From the NCBI RefSeq assembly GCF_017349295.1, contig NZ_JAFMPK010000027.1, positions 62,001-126,000 of the forward strand: a stretch of DNA of 64,000 bases. The letters run 5' to 3'. The notes beneath the pieces were generated by a model. It made no database searches. It was not told where the DNA came from and was given only the letters and a program-made list of their open reading frames with translations. This DNA comes from Myceligenerans salitolerans. GTDB lineage: Bacteria; Actinomycetota; Actinomycetes; Actinomycetales; Cellulomonadaceae. Positions 33,097-41,809 of this stretch are shown here, one piece after another; positions within the stretch are counted from its first letter, which is position 1; every line of letters starts with the position of its first letter. The position numbers and the translations under genes were made by a program.

Positions 33097-34010
33097 CAGC
33101 TGTCCCTCCGCATGCCGCGCAGCTGCACGAGGTAGGCGATGCCCGCCGTGATGACGCCCATGACGATCGCGACCGTTGCCGCGTAGCTCACCTGGTTGCC
33201 CTGGAAGCTCAGCGTGTAGGCGTAGATGTTGGGCGTGTACGACGTCGGGATGAGGTTCGGCACCAGCCCCTTGAGGATCTGCGGCTCGTTGAACAGCTGG
33301 AAGCTGCCGATGATCGAGAAGACCGTGGCGATGACCAGCGCGCCTCGCACGGCGGGCAGCTTGATGTGGCGGACGATGCGGAACTGGCCGGCACCGTCGA
33401 TGGCGGCCGCTTCGTACGTCTCGGCGGGCACCGTCTTCAGCGCGGAGTACAGGATCAGCATGTTGTAGCCGACGAACTCCCACGTGACGATGTTTCCGAT
33501 CGACACCAGGAGCCACTGCTTCGTGTAGGGGACGAGCAGCTCGAACCCCGCGAGGTCGTTCAGCGAGCCGGTCAGGCCCACGCGGTCGGAGTACATGAAG
33601 CCCCACATCATCGCCGCGACGACGCCGGGCACCGCGTACGGCAGGAAGAGCCCGATCCGGAAGAGCCTGCGCCCGTGCAGGCGACCGGAGTCGATGGCGA
33701 GCGCCGCCACGAGGGCGATCGCCAGCATGACCGGCACCTGGACCGCGAGGAACAGCATGACGCGCAGGGCGCCGTCCCAGAACTTGGGGTCCACGAACAC
33801 GGCCGCGTAGTTGTCGAGCCCCACGAACCGTGTGCCGCCGACGAGCTGGGTACGGAACAGGCTGAGATACAGGGAGTAGGCCAGCGGGGCGACGAAGACC
33901 AGCGCGAACGCGACCAGGAACGGCGTCACGAAGCCGGCTCCGGCGCGGGACACGCGGGCACTGAGCCGGCCGCCACGGCGCGGCCGGGGTATCGGTGGTG
34001 CTGCGGACAT
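33096..34010 (-). CDS. Carbohydrate ABC permease (MalF-like)
   Basis: First gene of the galactoside importer operon, 304 residues with six membrane segments (FVTPFLVAFALVFVAPLAYS at the start). VGLDNYAAVFVDPKFW and the EAA loop YEAAAIDGAGQFRIVRHIKLP are characteristic. The start at 34010 follows GAGGACGAGG; an ATG 30 bases further upstream is possible but has no ribosome site. The operon promoter lies in the divergent region shared with lacI and carries the TGTTAACG-type operator. Confidence 0.9.
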   Translation of the reverse strand: MSAAPPIPRPRRGGRLSARVSRAGAGFVTPFLVAFALVFVAPLAYSLYLSLFRTQLVGGTRFVGLDNYAAVFVDPKFWDGALRVMLFLAVQVPVMLAIALVAALAIDSGRLHGRRLFRIGLFLPYAVPGVVAAMMWGFMYSDRVGLTGSLNDLAGFELLVPYTKQWLLVSIGNIVTWEFVGYNMLILYSALKTVPAETYEAAAIDGAGQFRIVRHIKLPAVRGALVIATVFSIIGSFQLFNEPQILKGLVPNLIPTSYTPNIYAYTLSFQGNQVSYAATVAIVMGVITAGIAYLVQLRGMRRDS

Positions 34011-34130
34011 CCTCGTCCTCTCGCCTCGGTTGTCGGGCATCGCGATTGTTGCGCACGGGGCACTGTTAACGCAAACATCGCGGGCGGGAACTCCTCCGCG
34101 GATCGAGCCCGCGCCCAGTATGGTCAAGGC
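34011..34130. promoter_or_regulatory. Divergent lacI / galactoside-importer control region
   Basis: TGTTAACGCAAACA (34064-34077) is an imperfect palindrome of the LacI-family type and repeats the site in the GH43 promoter. Read on the minus strand it overlaps a TTGCGT that could be the operon's -35. On the plus strand TATGGT (34119-34124) stands 6 nt before the lacI ATG, giving a leaderless lacI mRNA. Regulation of both directions by one operator is likely. Confidence 0.6.
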
Positions 34131-35183
34131 ATGAACGAGTCCCGTGGCAGTTCAGAGGCCCGCCGGCGGCGGCCGGCACCTCCCGGTCCGTCGATGACCG
34201 ACGTCGCCGCGCTCGCCGGGGTCTCGGCCCAGACGGTCTCCCGGGTCGCGCGGGACGAGCCCACGGTGCGGCACGAGACCGCGTCACGGGTGCGGGCCGC
34301 GATGGCGCAGCTCGGCTACACCCCAAACCGCGCGGCACGGGCCCTGCGGTACGGGCACTACGGAACGGTCGGGATGATCGCGCACCGGCTGGCCCGTACG
34401 GGCGAGTCGCGCACGGTCGAGGCGGTGGTCGAGGCGGCCCAGGCCGAGGGGTACACGGTGACGTTGGTCGACATCGCCTCCCCCGCGCCGCACGACGTCT
34501 CCGCGGCCGTCGCGCGACTGTCCCACCAGGACATCGACGGGCTGATCATCGTCCGGGCGGAGAGCGCGACCCCGGACACGCTGGCGCTGCCGCCGCACCT
34601 GCCGGTGGTCGTGTCCGACTCGCGGTTCGTGGGGCACCATCCCGCCGTCGCGGCCGACCAGGCCGGCGGGGCGCGGGCCGCCGTCGGGCACCTGCTGGAG
34701 CTCGGACACCGCACCGTGCATCATCTGGCCGGGCCGCAGGACTCGACACCGGCCCGGCAGCGGGAGGAGGCCTGGCGGGCCGCGCTCGCCGAGGCCGGCG
34801 CGGCGGTGGTGCCCGCCGTGCGCGGCGACTGGAGCGCCGCCTCCGGCTACGACGCCGGAACCGTGCTGGCCGCCGACCCGGAGGTCACCGCGGTGTTCGC
34901 GGCCAACGACCAGATGGCGGCGGGCCTGGTGCGCGCCCTGCACGAGGCAGGACGTGCCGTCCCGGGAGACGTGTCCGTGGTCGGGTTCGACGGGATCGAG
35001 CTGTCCGCACAGCTCTGGCCACCGCTGACCACGGTCGAGCAGGACTTCGGGGAGATCGGGCGGCGGCTGGTCGACCTGCTGCTGCGTCAGGTCCGCGACG
35101 GCGAGAACCTGGCGGACACCCACGCGGTGGTCCCGGTCCGCCTGGTGGAACGCGAGTCGACGGCCCCGCCCCCGGCCGGCTGA
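34131..35183 (+). CDS. LacI-family transcription regulator
   Basis: A 350-residue repressor. After a basic 20-residue leader, the HTH reads MTDVAALAGVSAQTVSRVAR with the hinge helix LGYTPNRAARALR, followed by a sugar-binding core (GTVGMIAHRLARTGES ... VSVVGFDGIEL). It should repress the divergent permease-permease-binding protein-GH35 operon, and probably the GH43 gene through the matching operator at 28309-28322, until a galactoside binds. The ATG follows a TATGGT box at 6 nt. Its TGA stop is the loop of a 12-bp hairpin. Confidence 0.93.
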   Translation: MNESRGSSEARRRRPAPPGPSMTDVAALAGVSAQTVSRVARDEPTVRHETASRVRAAMAQLGYTPNRAARALRYGHYGTVGMIAHRLARTGESRTVEAVVEAAQAEGYTVTLVDIASPAPHDVSAAVARLSHQDIDGLIIVRAESATPDTLALPPHLPVVVSDSRFVGHHPAVAADQAGGARAAVGHLLELGHRTVHHLAGPQDSTPARQREEAWRAALAEAGAAVVPAVRGDWSAASGYDAGTVLAADPEVTAVFAANDQMAAGLVRALHEAGRAVPGDVSVVGFDGIELSAQLWPPLTTVEQDFGEIGRRLVDLLLRQVRDGENLADTHAVVPVRLVERESTAPPPAG

Positions 35184-35195
35184 GCCGGCCGGGGG
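35169..35195. terminator. Hairpin containing the lacI stop codon in its loop
   Basis: A perfect 12-bp GC stem (CCCCCGGCCGGC / GCCGGCCGGGGG) encloses a 3-nt loop that is the TGA stop of lacI. It separates lacI from the convergent permease gene ending at 35205. Confidence 0.65.
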
Positions 35196-35204
35196 GCCGG
35201 CGCG

Positions 35205-36371
35205 TCAGGCGTAGGCCCGCCGACGCTTGCTGACGACGTCGAGGGCGACCGCCAGGAGCAGGACCAGGCCCTTGATGGTCTGCTGCCAGGCGGAGTCGAC
35301 CGCCAGGATGGACAGGCCCATGTTGAGCACGCCCATGATGAGTGCGCCGATCATGGCGCCCGAGATCTTGCCCACGCCGCCACGCACGGCGGAGCCCCCG
35401 ATGAAGCAGGCGGCGATGGCGTCAAGCTCGTAGAGCTGACCGGCCGCGGCCAGGCCGGCGCCCGCGCGCGCCGTGGTCACGACGGCGGCCACGGCGGCCA
35501 GGAGACCCATGTTGACGAAGATCATGAAGTCGGTGACCCGCGTCCGGACGCCGGACAGCTGCGCCGCGTGCCGGTTGCCACCCACGGCGTAGATGTGCCG
35601 CCCGAACACGGTCCGGTTCAGCACGAACGTGAAGATCATGATGAGGCCGCCGACGATGAGCAGCACGATCGGCGTGGCCCGCAGCGCGAGCCAGTAGGCC
35701 ACGACGCCGATGAGCCCGACGACTACGACGTTCTTCACCAGGAAGATCCCCATCGGCTCGACCGCGAGGTCGTGCTTGATCAGCCCGCGGCGGGCACGCC
35801 ACTGCGAGAGGACGAACGCGGCCATGCCGATCACCCCGATGAGGAGTGTCACGCCGTCCAGGTTCCCCAGGAACCCGAGCCACGAGGGCAGCTCGCCGCC
35901 GGCGATCGCGTTGAACGCGTCCGGCAGGCCCGCTCGGGTCTCGCTCACCAGGACGATCGCGAGCCCTCGGAAGATGAGCATGCCGGCCAGCGTCACGATG
36001 AACGCGGGGATCCCCACATAGGCGACCCAGAAGCCCTGCCAGCAGCCGACGAGGAGGCCGAGCACCAGGGCGAGCGCGACGGCGACCGGCCACGACCAGC
36101 CCCAGTCGGCCATCATGATCGCCGCCGCCCCGCCGATGAACGCGACCACGGAGCCGACCGACAGGTCGATGTGGCCGGCGACGATCACCATCACCATGCC
36201 GATGGCGAGGATCATGACGTAGGCGTTCTGCTGGATCAGGCTCACGACGTTGCTGGGGTCGAGCAGGCGTCCCCCGGTGAGCACCTGGAACAGGGCCACG
36301 ATCGCGAGCAGGGCGATGACGATCCCGTACTGCCGGGCGTTGCGACCCAGGTATTCCGTGATCTCGTTCAT
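35205..36371 (-). CDS. mmsB: Monosaccharide ABC permease (MmsB/XylH-like)
   Basis: Membrane subunit of a CUT2-type importer (388 residues, about ten membrane segments). Hallmarks are [20 protein letters not shown] near the N-terminus, [41 protein letters not shown] and [20 protein letters not shown]. The class carries xylose, arabinose, galactose or other monosaccharides. The start overlaps the stop of the ATPase gene as ATGA; the order is binding protein, ATPase, permease. Symbol given by family resemblance to the ChvE/MmsA/MmsB set; actual sugar unknown. Confidence 0.9.
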   Translation of the reverse strand: MNEITEYLGRNARQYGIVIALLAIVALFQVLTGGRLLDPSNVVSLIQQNAYVMILAIGMVMVIVAGHIDLSVGSVVAFIGGAAAIMMADWGWSWPVAVALALVLGLLVGCWQGFWVAYVGIPAFIVTLAGMLIFRGLAIVLVSETRAGLPDAFNAIAGGELPSWLGFLGNLDGVTLLIGVIGMAAFVLSQWRARRGLIKHDLAVEPMGIFLVKNVVVVGLIGVVAYWLALRATPIVLLIVGGLIMIFTFVLNRTVFGRHIYAVGGNRHAAQLSGVRTRVTDFMIFVNMGLLAAVAAVVTTARAGAGLAAAGQLYELDAIAACFIGGSAVRGGVGKISGAMIGALIMGVLNMGLSILAVDSAWQQTIKGLVLLLAVALDVVSKRRRAYA

Positions 36372-37918
36372 CGGGTCTTCTCCATGGTCATGTAGCGCAT
36401 GAGTTCTTCCTGTGTCGCCCGCTCACGCGGGACCTCGCCGGTGATCCGGCCCTGCGACATCGCGTAGATGCGGTCGCACACACCGATCAGCTCGGGCAGC
36501 TCGGAGGAGATCACGATCACTGCCTTGCCCGCCTCGGCGAGCTGGTTGACGAGGGTGTAGATCTCGTACTTCGCGCCGACGTCGATGCCGCGCGTCGGCT
36601 CGTCGAGGATGAGCACGTCGGGGTCGCTGAAGACCCACTTGGACAGCACCACCTTCTGCTGGTTGCCGCCCGAGAGCTGGCCCACGACCGACTCGACGGT
36701 CGGGGCCTTGATGCCGAAGTCCCGCCGGTAGCGCTCGGCGACCGCGGCCTCCCGCTCGCCGCGGATCACACCCATCCAGTCCATGAGCTTGCCCAGTGCC
36801 GAGGACGAGATGTTCTCGCGGATGGTCTGGATGAGGTTGAGCCCCAGGCTCTTGCGGTCCTCGGTGGTGTACGCGAGGCCGTGGCGGATGGCGTCGGACA
36901 CCGTGCGGATGCGGATCTCCTCGCCGTTCTTGTAGACACGCCCGGAGATGCCGGTGCCCCACGACCGGCCGAACAGGGACATGGCGAGCTCGGTCCGGCC
37001 GGCGCCCATCAGGCCGGCGAGGCCGACCACCTCACCAGCCCGCACGTCGAGGTTCGCGGAGTCCACGATCACCCGGTCGGTGTCCACCGGATGGTGGACG
37101 GTCCAGTCCTCGATCCGCAGCACCTCGTCACCGATCGTCGCCTTCCGCGCGGGGAACCGGTGCTCGAGCGAACGCCCCACCATGCCGCGGATGATCCTGT
37201 CCTCGGTCACGGGCTCGGCACCGTGCAGGTCGAGGGTCTCGATGGTCTGCCCGTCGCGGATGACGGTGACCCGGTCGGCGACCGAGGTGATCTCGCCCAG
37301 CTTGTGGCTGATGATGATGCACGTCATGCCCTGGTCGCGGAACTCGCGCAGAAGGCCCAGCAGGTGCTCGGAGTCGTCGTCGTTCAGCGCGGCGGTCGGC
37401 TCGTCGAGGATCAGCACGTCCACCTTCTTGGACAGCGCCTTCGCGATCTCCACGAGCTGCTGCTTGCCGACGCCGATCTCCGACGGCGTGATCTCCGGGT
37501 TCTCGGCCAGCCCCACACGGGAGAGCAGGTCCGCCGCCGCGCGGTGGGTGCGGTTCCAGTCGAGCACGCCGGCTCCGGCCTTCTCGTTGCCGAGGAAGAT
37601 GTTCTCGGCGATCGATATCTGCGGGATGAGCGCGAGCTCCTGGTGGATGATGACGATCCCCCGGTCCTCGCTGTCCCGGATGCCGCGGAAGGCGACGGGC
37701 TCGCCGTCGAACACGATCTCGCCGTCGTACGAGCCGTGCGGGTAGACGCCGGAGAGCACCTTCATCAGTGTCGACTTCCCGGCTCCGTTCTCGCCGCAGA
37801 TCGCGTGGATCTCGCCGCGCCGCACCCGCAGGTTCACGTCCTGCAGGGCCTTCACGCCGGGGAACTCCTTGGTGATCCCCAGCATCTCGAGGACGACGTC
37901 CTCGTCTTTCTCAGTCAT
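36368..37918 (-). CDS. mmsA: Monosaccharide ABC ATPase, two fused NBDs (MmsA/XylG-like)
   Basis: ATPase subunit of the CUT2 importer, 516 residues. NBD1 has Walker [10 protein letters not shown], a degenerate signature [13 protein letters not shown] and Walker [15 protein letters not shown]2 lacks a canonical Walker A (GLMGAGRTE), as usual for this family, but has [13 protein letters not shown] and [22 protein letters not shown] is also typical. The start follows AGGAGA at 7 nt. It is separated from the binding-protein gene by a 14-bp hairpin. Confidence 0.93.
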   Translation of the reverse strand: MTEKDEDVVLEMLGITKEFPGVKALQDVNLRVRRGEIHAICGENGAGKSTLMKVLSGVYPHGSYDGEIVFDGEPVAFRGIRDSEDRGIVIIHQELALIPQISIAENIFLGNEKAGAGVLDWNRTHRAAADLLSRVGLAENPEITPSEIGVGKQQLVEIAKALSKKVDVLILDEPTAALNDDDSEHLLGLLREFRDQGMTCIIISHKLGEITSVADRVTVIRDGQTIETLDLHGAEPVTEDRIIRGMVGRSLEHRFPARKATIGDEVLRIEDWTVHHPVDTDRVIVDSANLDVRAGEVVGLAGLMGAGRTELAMSLFGRSWGTGISGRVYKNGEEIRIRTVSDAIRHGLAYTTEDRKSLGLNLIQTIRENISSSALGKLMDWMGVIRGEREAAVAERYRRDFGIKAPTVESVVGQLSGGNQQKVVLSKWVFSDPDVLILDEPTRGIDVGAKYEIYTLVNQLAEAGKAVIVISSELPELIGVCDRIYAMSQGRITGEVPRERATQEELMRYMTMEKTR

Positions 37919-37954
37919 CCGAATCTCCTGTGCCCGACGGCGGTCGTGGGTGGG

Positions 37955-37987
37955 GGTCCCGGCGGGGCGCGCGGCCCCGCCGGGACC
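37955..37987 (-). terminator. Intercistronic 14-bp hairpin between chvE-like and mmsA-like genes
   Basis: GGTCCCGGCGGGGC and GCCCCGCCGGGACC form a perfect stem with a GCGCG loop in the 77-base gap after the binding-protein gene. As in the operon at 21004-21040, it probably biases expression towards the binding protein. Confidence 0.7.
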
Positions 37988-37995
37988 TCCCGGCG

Positions 37996-39132
37996 TCACA
38001 GACCCAGGTCGGACGCCTCGTAGAAGCCGGACCCGACGAGGACGTCCTCGATCTCGTCCTTCGTCACGACCTGCGGCTCGAGGAGGTAGGACGGCACCAC
38101 CTTGACGCCGTTGTCGTACGTCTCGGTGTCGTTGACCTCGACCTCCTCGCCCGCCACGATCTGGTCGATCATCGTGGCGACCTGGTCACCGAGCGTGCGG
38201 GTGTCCTTCCAGACCGTCATGGCCTGCTTGTCCTCCAGCATGTTCTTCACGTTGGCCTCGTCGGCGTCCTGGCCGGTGATCAGCGGCCAGTCACCGCCCG
38301 GCTCGTAGCCGGCGCCCTCGAGCGCCTGCTGGATGCCGAGTGCGAGCGAGTCGTTCGGGGACAGGACGACGTCGACCTTCTCGTTGCCCTCGTAGAACGA
38401 GTTGAGGCGGTTCTCCATCTCGGACTGGGCCCGGGAGGACTCCCAGCCCTGGATGCCGATGCTCGTCCACTCGTCGACGCTCGCGGGCGCCTTGCCCGAC
38501 GGAACCTCCAGCACACCCTCCTCGACGTACGGGGAGAGCACGTCCCAGGCGCCCTTGAAGAAGAACCGGGCGTTGTTGTCGTCCGGCGAACCGGCGAACG
38601 GTTCGAGGGTGAACGGCCCTTCCTCGCCGTCCTCGAGCCCGAGCTCCTCCACGATGAACTCGCCCTGGAGGGTTCCCACGAGCTCGTTGTCGAACGTGGC
38701 GTAGTAGTCCACGTTCTCCGACTCGTTGATCAGACGGTCGTACGCGATGACCGTGATGTCGTTCTCGGCGGCGTCCTGCAGCACGGGGGCGAGGGCGGTG
38801 CCGTCGATCGACGCGATCACGAGGATGTCGGCGCCCTCGTTGATCATGTTCTGCAACTGGGTGATCTGCTCGTCGACCTGGTTGTCGGCGTACTGGAGAC
38901 TGGTCTCGTACCCGGCGTCCTGCAGCAGTTCGTCCAGGTGCGCCCCGTCGTTGTTCCACCGCTCCAGCGAGCGGGTGGGCATCGCGATGCCGACCAGGGT
39001 GTCCTCCGGGCTCCCGCCCGAGGCCTCTTCCTCCCCACCGGCGCGCTCGGCGCTGCACGCACCCAGGGCCCCGACGGTGAGCGTGGTGGCGGCCAGGGCC
39101 GCGGTGATGCGTCCGAAACGGCGCAGTGACAT
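37996..39132 (-). CDS. chvE: Multiple-sugar-binding lipoprotein (ChvE-like)
   Basis: A 378-residue periplasmic-binding-protein-like lipoprotein of the ChvE/XylF class. The signal peptide ends in the lipobox GALGAC. The mature part has [56 protein letters not shown] and VIAYDRLI, all diagnostic of the ChvE group. It binds a monosaccharide (xylose, arabinose, galactose or glucose in known members). Start at 39132 follows a GAGGAAAGAGAG stretch; the promoter faces that of the ROK regulator. Confidence 0.93.
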   Translation of the reverse strand: MSLRRFGRITAALAATTLTVGALGACSAERAGGEEEASGGSPEDTLVGIAMPTRSLERWNNDGAHLDELLQDAGYETSLQYADNQVDEQITQLQNMINEGADILVIASIDGTALAPVLQDAAENDITVIAYDRLINESENVDYYATFDNELVGTLQGEFIVEELGLEDGEEGPFTLEPFAGSPDDNNARFFFKGAWDVLSPYVEEGVLEVPSGKAPASVDEWTSIGIQGWESSRAQSEMENRLNSFYEGNEKVDVVLSPNDSLALGIQQALEGAGYEPGGDWPLITGQDADEANVKNMLEDKQAMTVWKDTRTLGDQVATMIDQIVAGEEVEVNDTETYDNGVKVVPSYLLEPQVVTKDEIEDVLVGSGFYEASDLGL

Positions 39133-39272
39133 CGTCGTCTCTCTTTCCTCGTCGAAATGAGTCGAGCGGGACGCTAGCACGATGCGTTAGGCGATCAACC
39201 CCATCGACCGGGATCGTGACCTTTTTGTGTTCGAGTCCCTAACTCAAGCGCGTTCCGGGTTAGAGTCCGAAC
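39133..39272. promoter_or_regulatory. Divergent chvE / ROK control region
   Basis: On the minus strand TTGATC (complement of 39193-39198), a 16-bp spacer and TAGCGT (complement of 39171-39176) form the chvE promoter. On the plus strand TAGAGT (39261-39266) ends 6 nt before the GTG of the ROK gene, so that mRNA is probably leaderless. An imperfect inverted repeat, GTTCG-N5-CTAAC (39229-39243) facing GTTAG-N4-CGAAC (39259-39272), overlaps the ROK -10, and another GTTAG (39186-39190) lies in the chvE spacer. The ROK protein is the likely ligand. Confidence 0.55.
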
Positions 39273-40439
39273 GTGCAGAGGAGCCCCACGCCCGGCTCGG
39301 CGACCTCCATGCGGGAGGCCAACCGGGCGCGCATCGTCGACGCGGTGAAGCGGTACGGCGGGCTGACCCAGGTCGAGCTCGCGGCAGCCACCGGCGTCTC
39401 GACGGCGACCGTGTCCACGATCGTGCGCGAGCTCCTGGCCGCCGGTGTCGTCGAGACCCACTCGACCTCCCGGTCCGGTCGCCGCGCGACCCGGGTGACG
39501 ATGGCCCGTCAGCTCGGTCTCGTGGCAGGCGTGCAGGTGGGCCCCCGGGCCCTGCGCGTCGCCCTGAGCGACCTCGCGCTCGACGTGGTGGCGGACCAGT
39601 TCCTGCCCCTGCCACCGGACCACCGGGTCGACACCACCCTGGACCGCGCCGCGCTGCTCGTCATGGACCTGCTGGACCAGGTGGGAGCCGACGTCGAGGA
39701 ACTGCTCGCCCTCGGCCTGGCACTCCCGGCGCCGGTCGAGGCCGCCACCGCCGAGCTGACCGTGCGGGGTGCCATGCGCGGCTGGGAGGACGCGGAACTC
39801 GCGCCGGTCCTGTCCCGCCGGATCTCCCGGCCGGTCCACGGGGACAAGGACGCCAACCTCGGCGCGATCGCCGAGCACGACCTCGGCGCCGCGCGCGGGC
39901 TGCGCGACGTCGTGTACGTCCGCATCGGCCACACCACCAGCGCGGGCCTGCTGATCGGCGGACACGTCCATCGCGGCCGGGCCGGTACCGCCGGCGAGAT
40001 CGGGCACGTCCAGGTCGACCCTGCCGGCCCCGTCTGCCGGTGCGGCAACCGGGGCTGCCTCGACACGGTGGTCAGCGCGCCGGCCCTGCTCGGCATGCTC
40101 CGCGCCAGCCACGGTGATCTCACCGTGCACGACCTCCTGTCCCACGCGGCCGACGGCGATCCCGGGTGCCGCCGTATCCTGGCCGACGCCGGCCGTGCCG
40201 TCGGCCAGGCGGTCGGCGACCTCGTCACGGCGCTCGGTCCGGAGTCGGTGGTCGTGGGCGGCGAGCTGGCGGCGGCCGGCGGCGTCCTACTCGACCCGCT
40301 GCGCGAGGCCGTCACCGCCCGGGCGGTCCCGACCGTGCGGGGCGCCGTGCCGGTGGTCCCTGGTGAGCTGGGCGACCGAGCCGACATACTGGGCGCGCTC
40401 GCCCTGGCACGCCGCAAGACCCAGATCGAACTGGCCTGA
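39273..40439 (+). CDS. ROK-family transcription regulator
   Basis: A 388-residue NagC/XylR-type repressor. The N-terminal winged helix is ANRARIVDAVKRYGGLTQVE ... VSTATVSTIVRELLAAGVVE. The ROK sugar-kinase-like core has DKDANLGAIAEHDLGAARG, YVRIGHTTSAGLLIGGHVHRG, the GTAGEIGHVQVD motif and the zinc cluster CRCGNRGCLD. It should control the divergent ChvE-MmsA-MmsB importer in response to the imported sugar. GTG start, with the -10 box 6 nt upstream. The ABC ATPase gene follows after 15 bases, so the two are co-transcribed. Confidence 0.92.
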   Translation: MQRSPTPGSATSMREANRARIVDAVKRYGGLTQVELAAATGVSTATVSTIVRELLAAGVVETHSTSRSGRRATRVTMARQLGLVAGVQVGPRALRVALSDLALDVVADQFLPLPPDHRVDTTLDRAALLVMDLLDQVGADVEELLALGLALPAPVEAATAELTVRGAMRGWEDAELAPVLSRRISRPVHGDKDANLGAIAEHDLGAARGLRDVVYVRIGHTTSAGLLIGGHVHRGRAGTAGEIGHVQVDPAGPVCRCGNRGCLDTVVSAPALLGMLRASHGDLTVHDLLSHAADGDPGCRRILADAGRAVGQAVGDLVTALGPESVVVGGELAAAGGVLLDPLREAVTARAVPTVRGAVPVVPGELGDRADILGALALARRKTQIELA

Positions 40440-40454
40440 AGGAGGCACGACGAC

Positions 40455-41231
40455 GTGATCCGCTCCCAGCCCGTGCTCTCCGCACGTGCCGTGCACAAGT
40501 CCTTCGGCCCCGTCCAGGCACTCGACGGCGTCGACCTGGACGTCCACGCGCACGAAGTCGTCGCCCTGGTCGGTGACAACGCGGCCGGGAAGTCGACGCT
40601 CGCCAAGGTCGTCGCGGGCGTCCTCACGCCCGACGCCGGCACCGTCACCGTGGACGGCAATCCGGTGCCCCCCGGTTCCCCTGCCTCGGCGCGCGCTCTC
40701 GGCGTGGCGACCGTCTTCCAGGACCTCGCCCTCGCGGAGAACCTCGACGTGGTGCAGAACCTGTTCCTGGGACAGGAGATCTCCGGCAAGGGTGGGCTCG
40801 GCCTGGACGAGGCGGCCATGGAGAACCGGGCCCGCGAGATCCTCGAGTCGCTCACCTCGCGTATCCCGTCGGTGCGCACCCCGCTGTCCGCGCTCTCCGC
40901 CGGCCAGCGGCAGACGGTGGCCATCGCCCGCACCCAGCTCGGCTCCCCGAAGGTGGTGGTGCTCGACGAGCCGACCGCGTCCCTGTCCGTGGCTCAGACG
41001 GCAGAGGTCCTCACGCACATCCAGTCCCTGCGGGACCTCGGCCACGGCGTGATCCTCATCAGCCACAGCCTGTCCGACGTGCTCGCCGTCGCCGACCGCG
41101 TGGAGGTCCTGCGGCACGGCCGGAACAACGGCTCGTTCGCCGCGGGGGAAGCCAGCCACGAGGCAGTCGTGGCCGCGATCACCGGTGCGACGCGGTTGCC
41201 GCGCCGCGCTACGCCGTCGTCTCGTCCTTGA
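40455..41231 (+). CDS. Orphan single-domain sugar ABC ATPase (FrcA-like)
   Basis: A 258-residue ATPase with one nucleotide-binding domain of the CUT2 (FrcA) type: Walker A GDNAAGKST, Q-loop ATVFQDLALAENLDVVQNLFLG, a variant signature LSAGQRQTVAIAR, Walker B VVVLDEPTASLSV and the H-loop LISHSLSDV. No permease or binding protein accompanies it, whereas the neighbouring importer already has a two-domain ATPase. It follows the ROK gene closely behind GGAGG. It may energise an importer encoded elsewhere or act as a regulatory ATPase. The 3' end overlaps the convergent acetyltransferase gene by 23 bases. Confidence 0.88.
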   Translation: MIRSQPVLSARAVHKSFGPVQALDGVDLDVHAHEVVALVGDNAAGKSTLAKVVAGVLTPDAGTVTVDGNPVPPGSPASARALGVATVFQDLALAENLDVVQNLFLGQEISGKGGLGLDEAAMENRAREILESLTSRIPSVRTPLSALSAGQRQTVAIARTQLGSPKVVVLDEPTASLSVAQTAEVLTHIQSLRDLGHGVILISHSLSDVLAVADRVEVLRHGRNNGSFAAGEASHEAVVAAITGATRLPRRATPSSRP

Positions 41232-41715
41232 CCTCGACGGATCCCAGCACGCGCCGCAGGTAGGTGTAGGTGAGGTCGCCGGCGGCCTGGTCGTACTGCT
41301 CCTCGTAGCCGTGCTTCGTGTAGAGGGACAGGTTCTGCTTCGAGTCCTTGCCGGTGAACACCCAGATCTCCGTGATCTCCGGCGGCAGGTACGGCGCGAC
41401 GCCGACGAGCATCTGCGTGCCGATCCCGCGGCCCTGCTTGTCCGGTGCGACGGCGAGCCGGCCGAGCGTCGCCTTCTGCCCCTCCAGCTCCACGCGGATC
41501 GAGCCGATGAGGCGGTTGCCCTCCCACGCACCGACGGTGACGATGTCGTCCCGGGCCATGTCCTCCCGCAGTTCGTGGAGGGTCTGGGTGAGCGGCGGGA
41601 TGTTCGGGTCGTCGTAGAGCTGCGCCTCGGTGACGAACGCGGCTCGGCGGAGGGTGAGAAGCTCGCCCGCGTGGTCGTCGTCGACCAGGGCGATCGTCGT
41701 GGGTGCGTCGCTCAT
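41209..41715 (-). CDS. GNAT-family N-acetyltransferase
   Basis: A 168-residue acetyl-CoA-dependent acyltransferase. The acetyl-CoA pyrophosphate loop is RLAVAPDKQGRGIGTQMLVG, preceded by the strand LIGSIRVELEGQKATLG and followed by EIWVFTGKDSKQNLSLYTKHGYEE with the usual late Tyr. The acceptor substrate is unknown. The ATG at 41715 starts the first structured segment; longer frames upstream run antisense to purU. Its end overlaps the orphan ATPase gene on the other strand. Confidence 0.88.
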   Translation of the reverse strand: MSDAPTTIALVDDDHAGELLTLRRAAFVTEAQLYDDPNIPPLTQTLHELREDMARDDIVTVGAWEGNRLIGSIRVELEGQKATLGRLAVAPDKQGRGIGTQMLVGVAPYLPPEITEIWVFTGKDSKQNLSLYTKHGYEEQYDQAAGDLTYTYLRRVLGSVEVKDETTA

Positions 41716-41797
41716 GGGGCCATGGTGGCAGAGTTGCGTCGCCGACGCGCCCATGGCCGCCGAGTGGGACGTGCGCGCGGACGACCGGCGTCGGACA

Positions 41798-41803
41798 TAC
41801 GCT
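41798..41803 (+). promoter_or_regulatory. -10 box of leaderless purU
   Basis: TACGCT ends 6 nt before the GTG at 41810. No ribosome site precedes that start. Confidence 0.55.
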
Positions 41804-41809
41804 TCCCGG

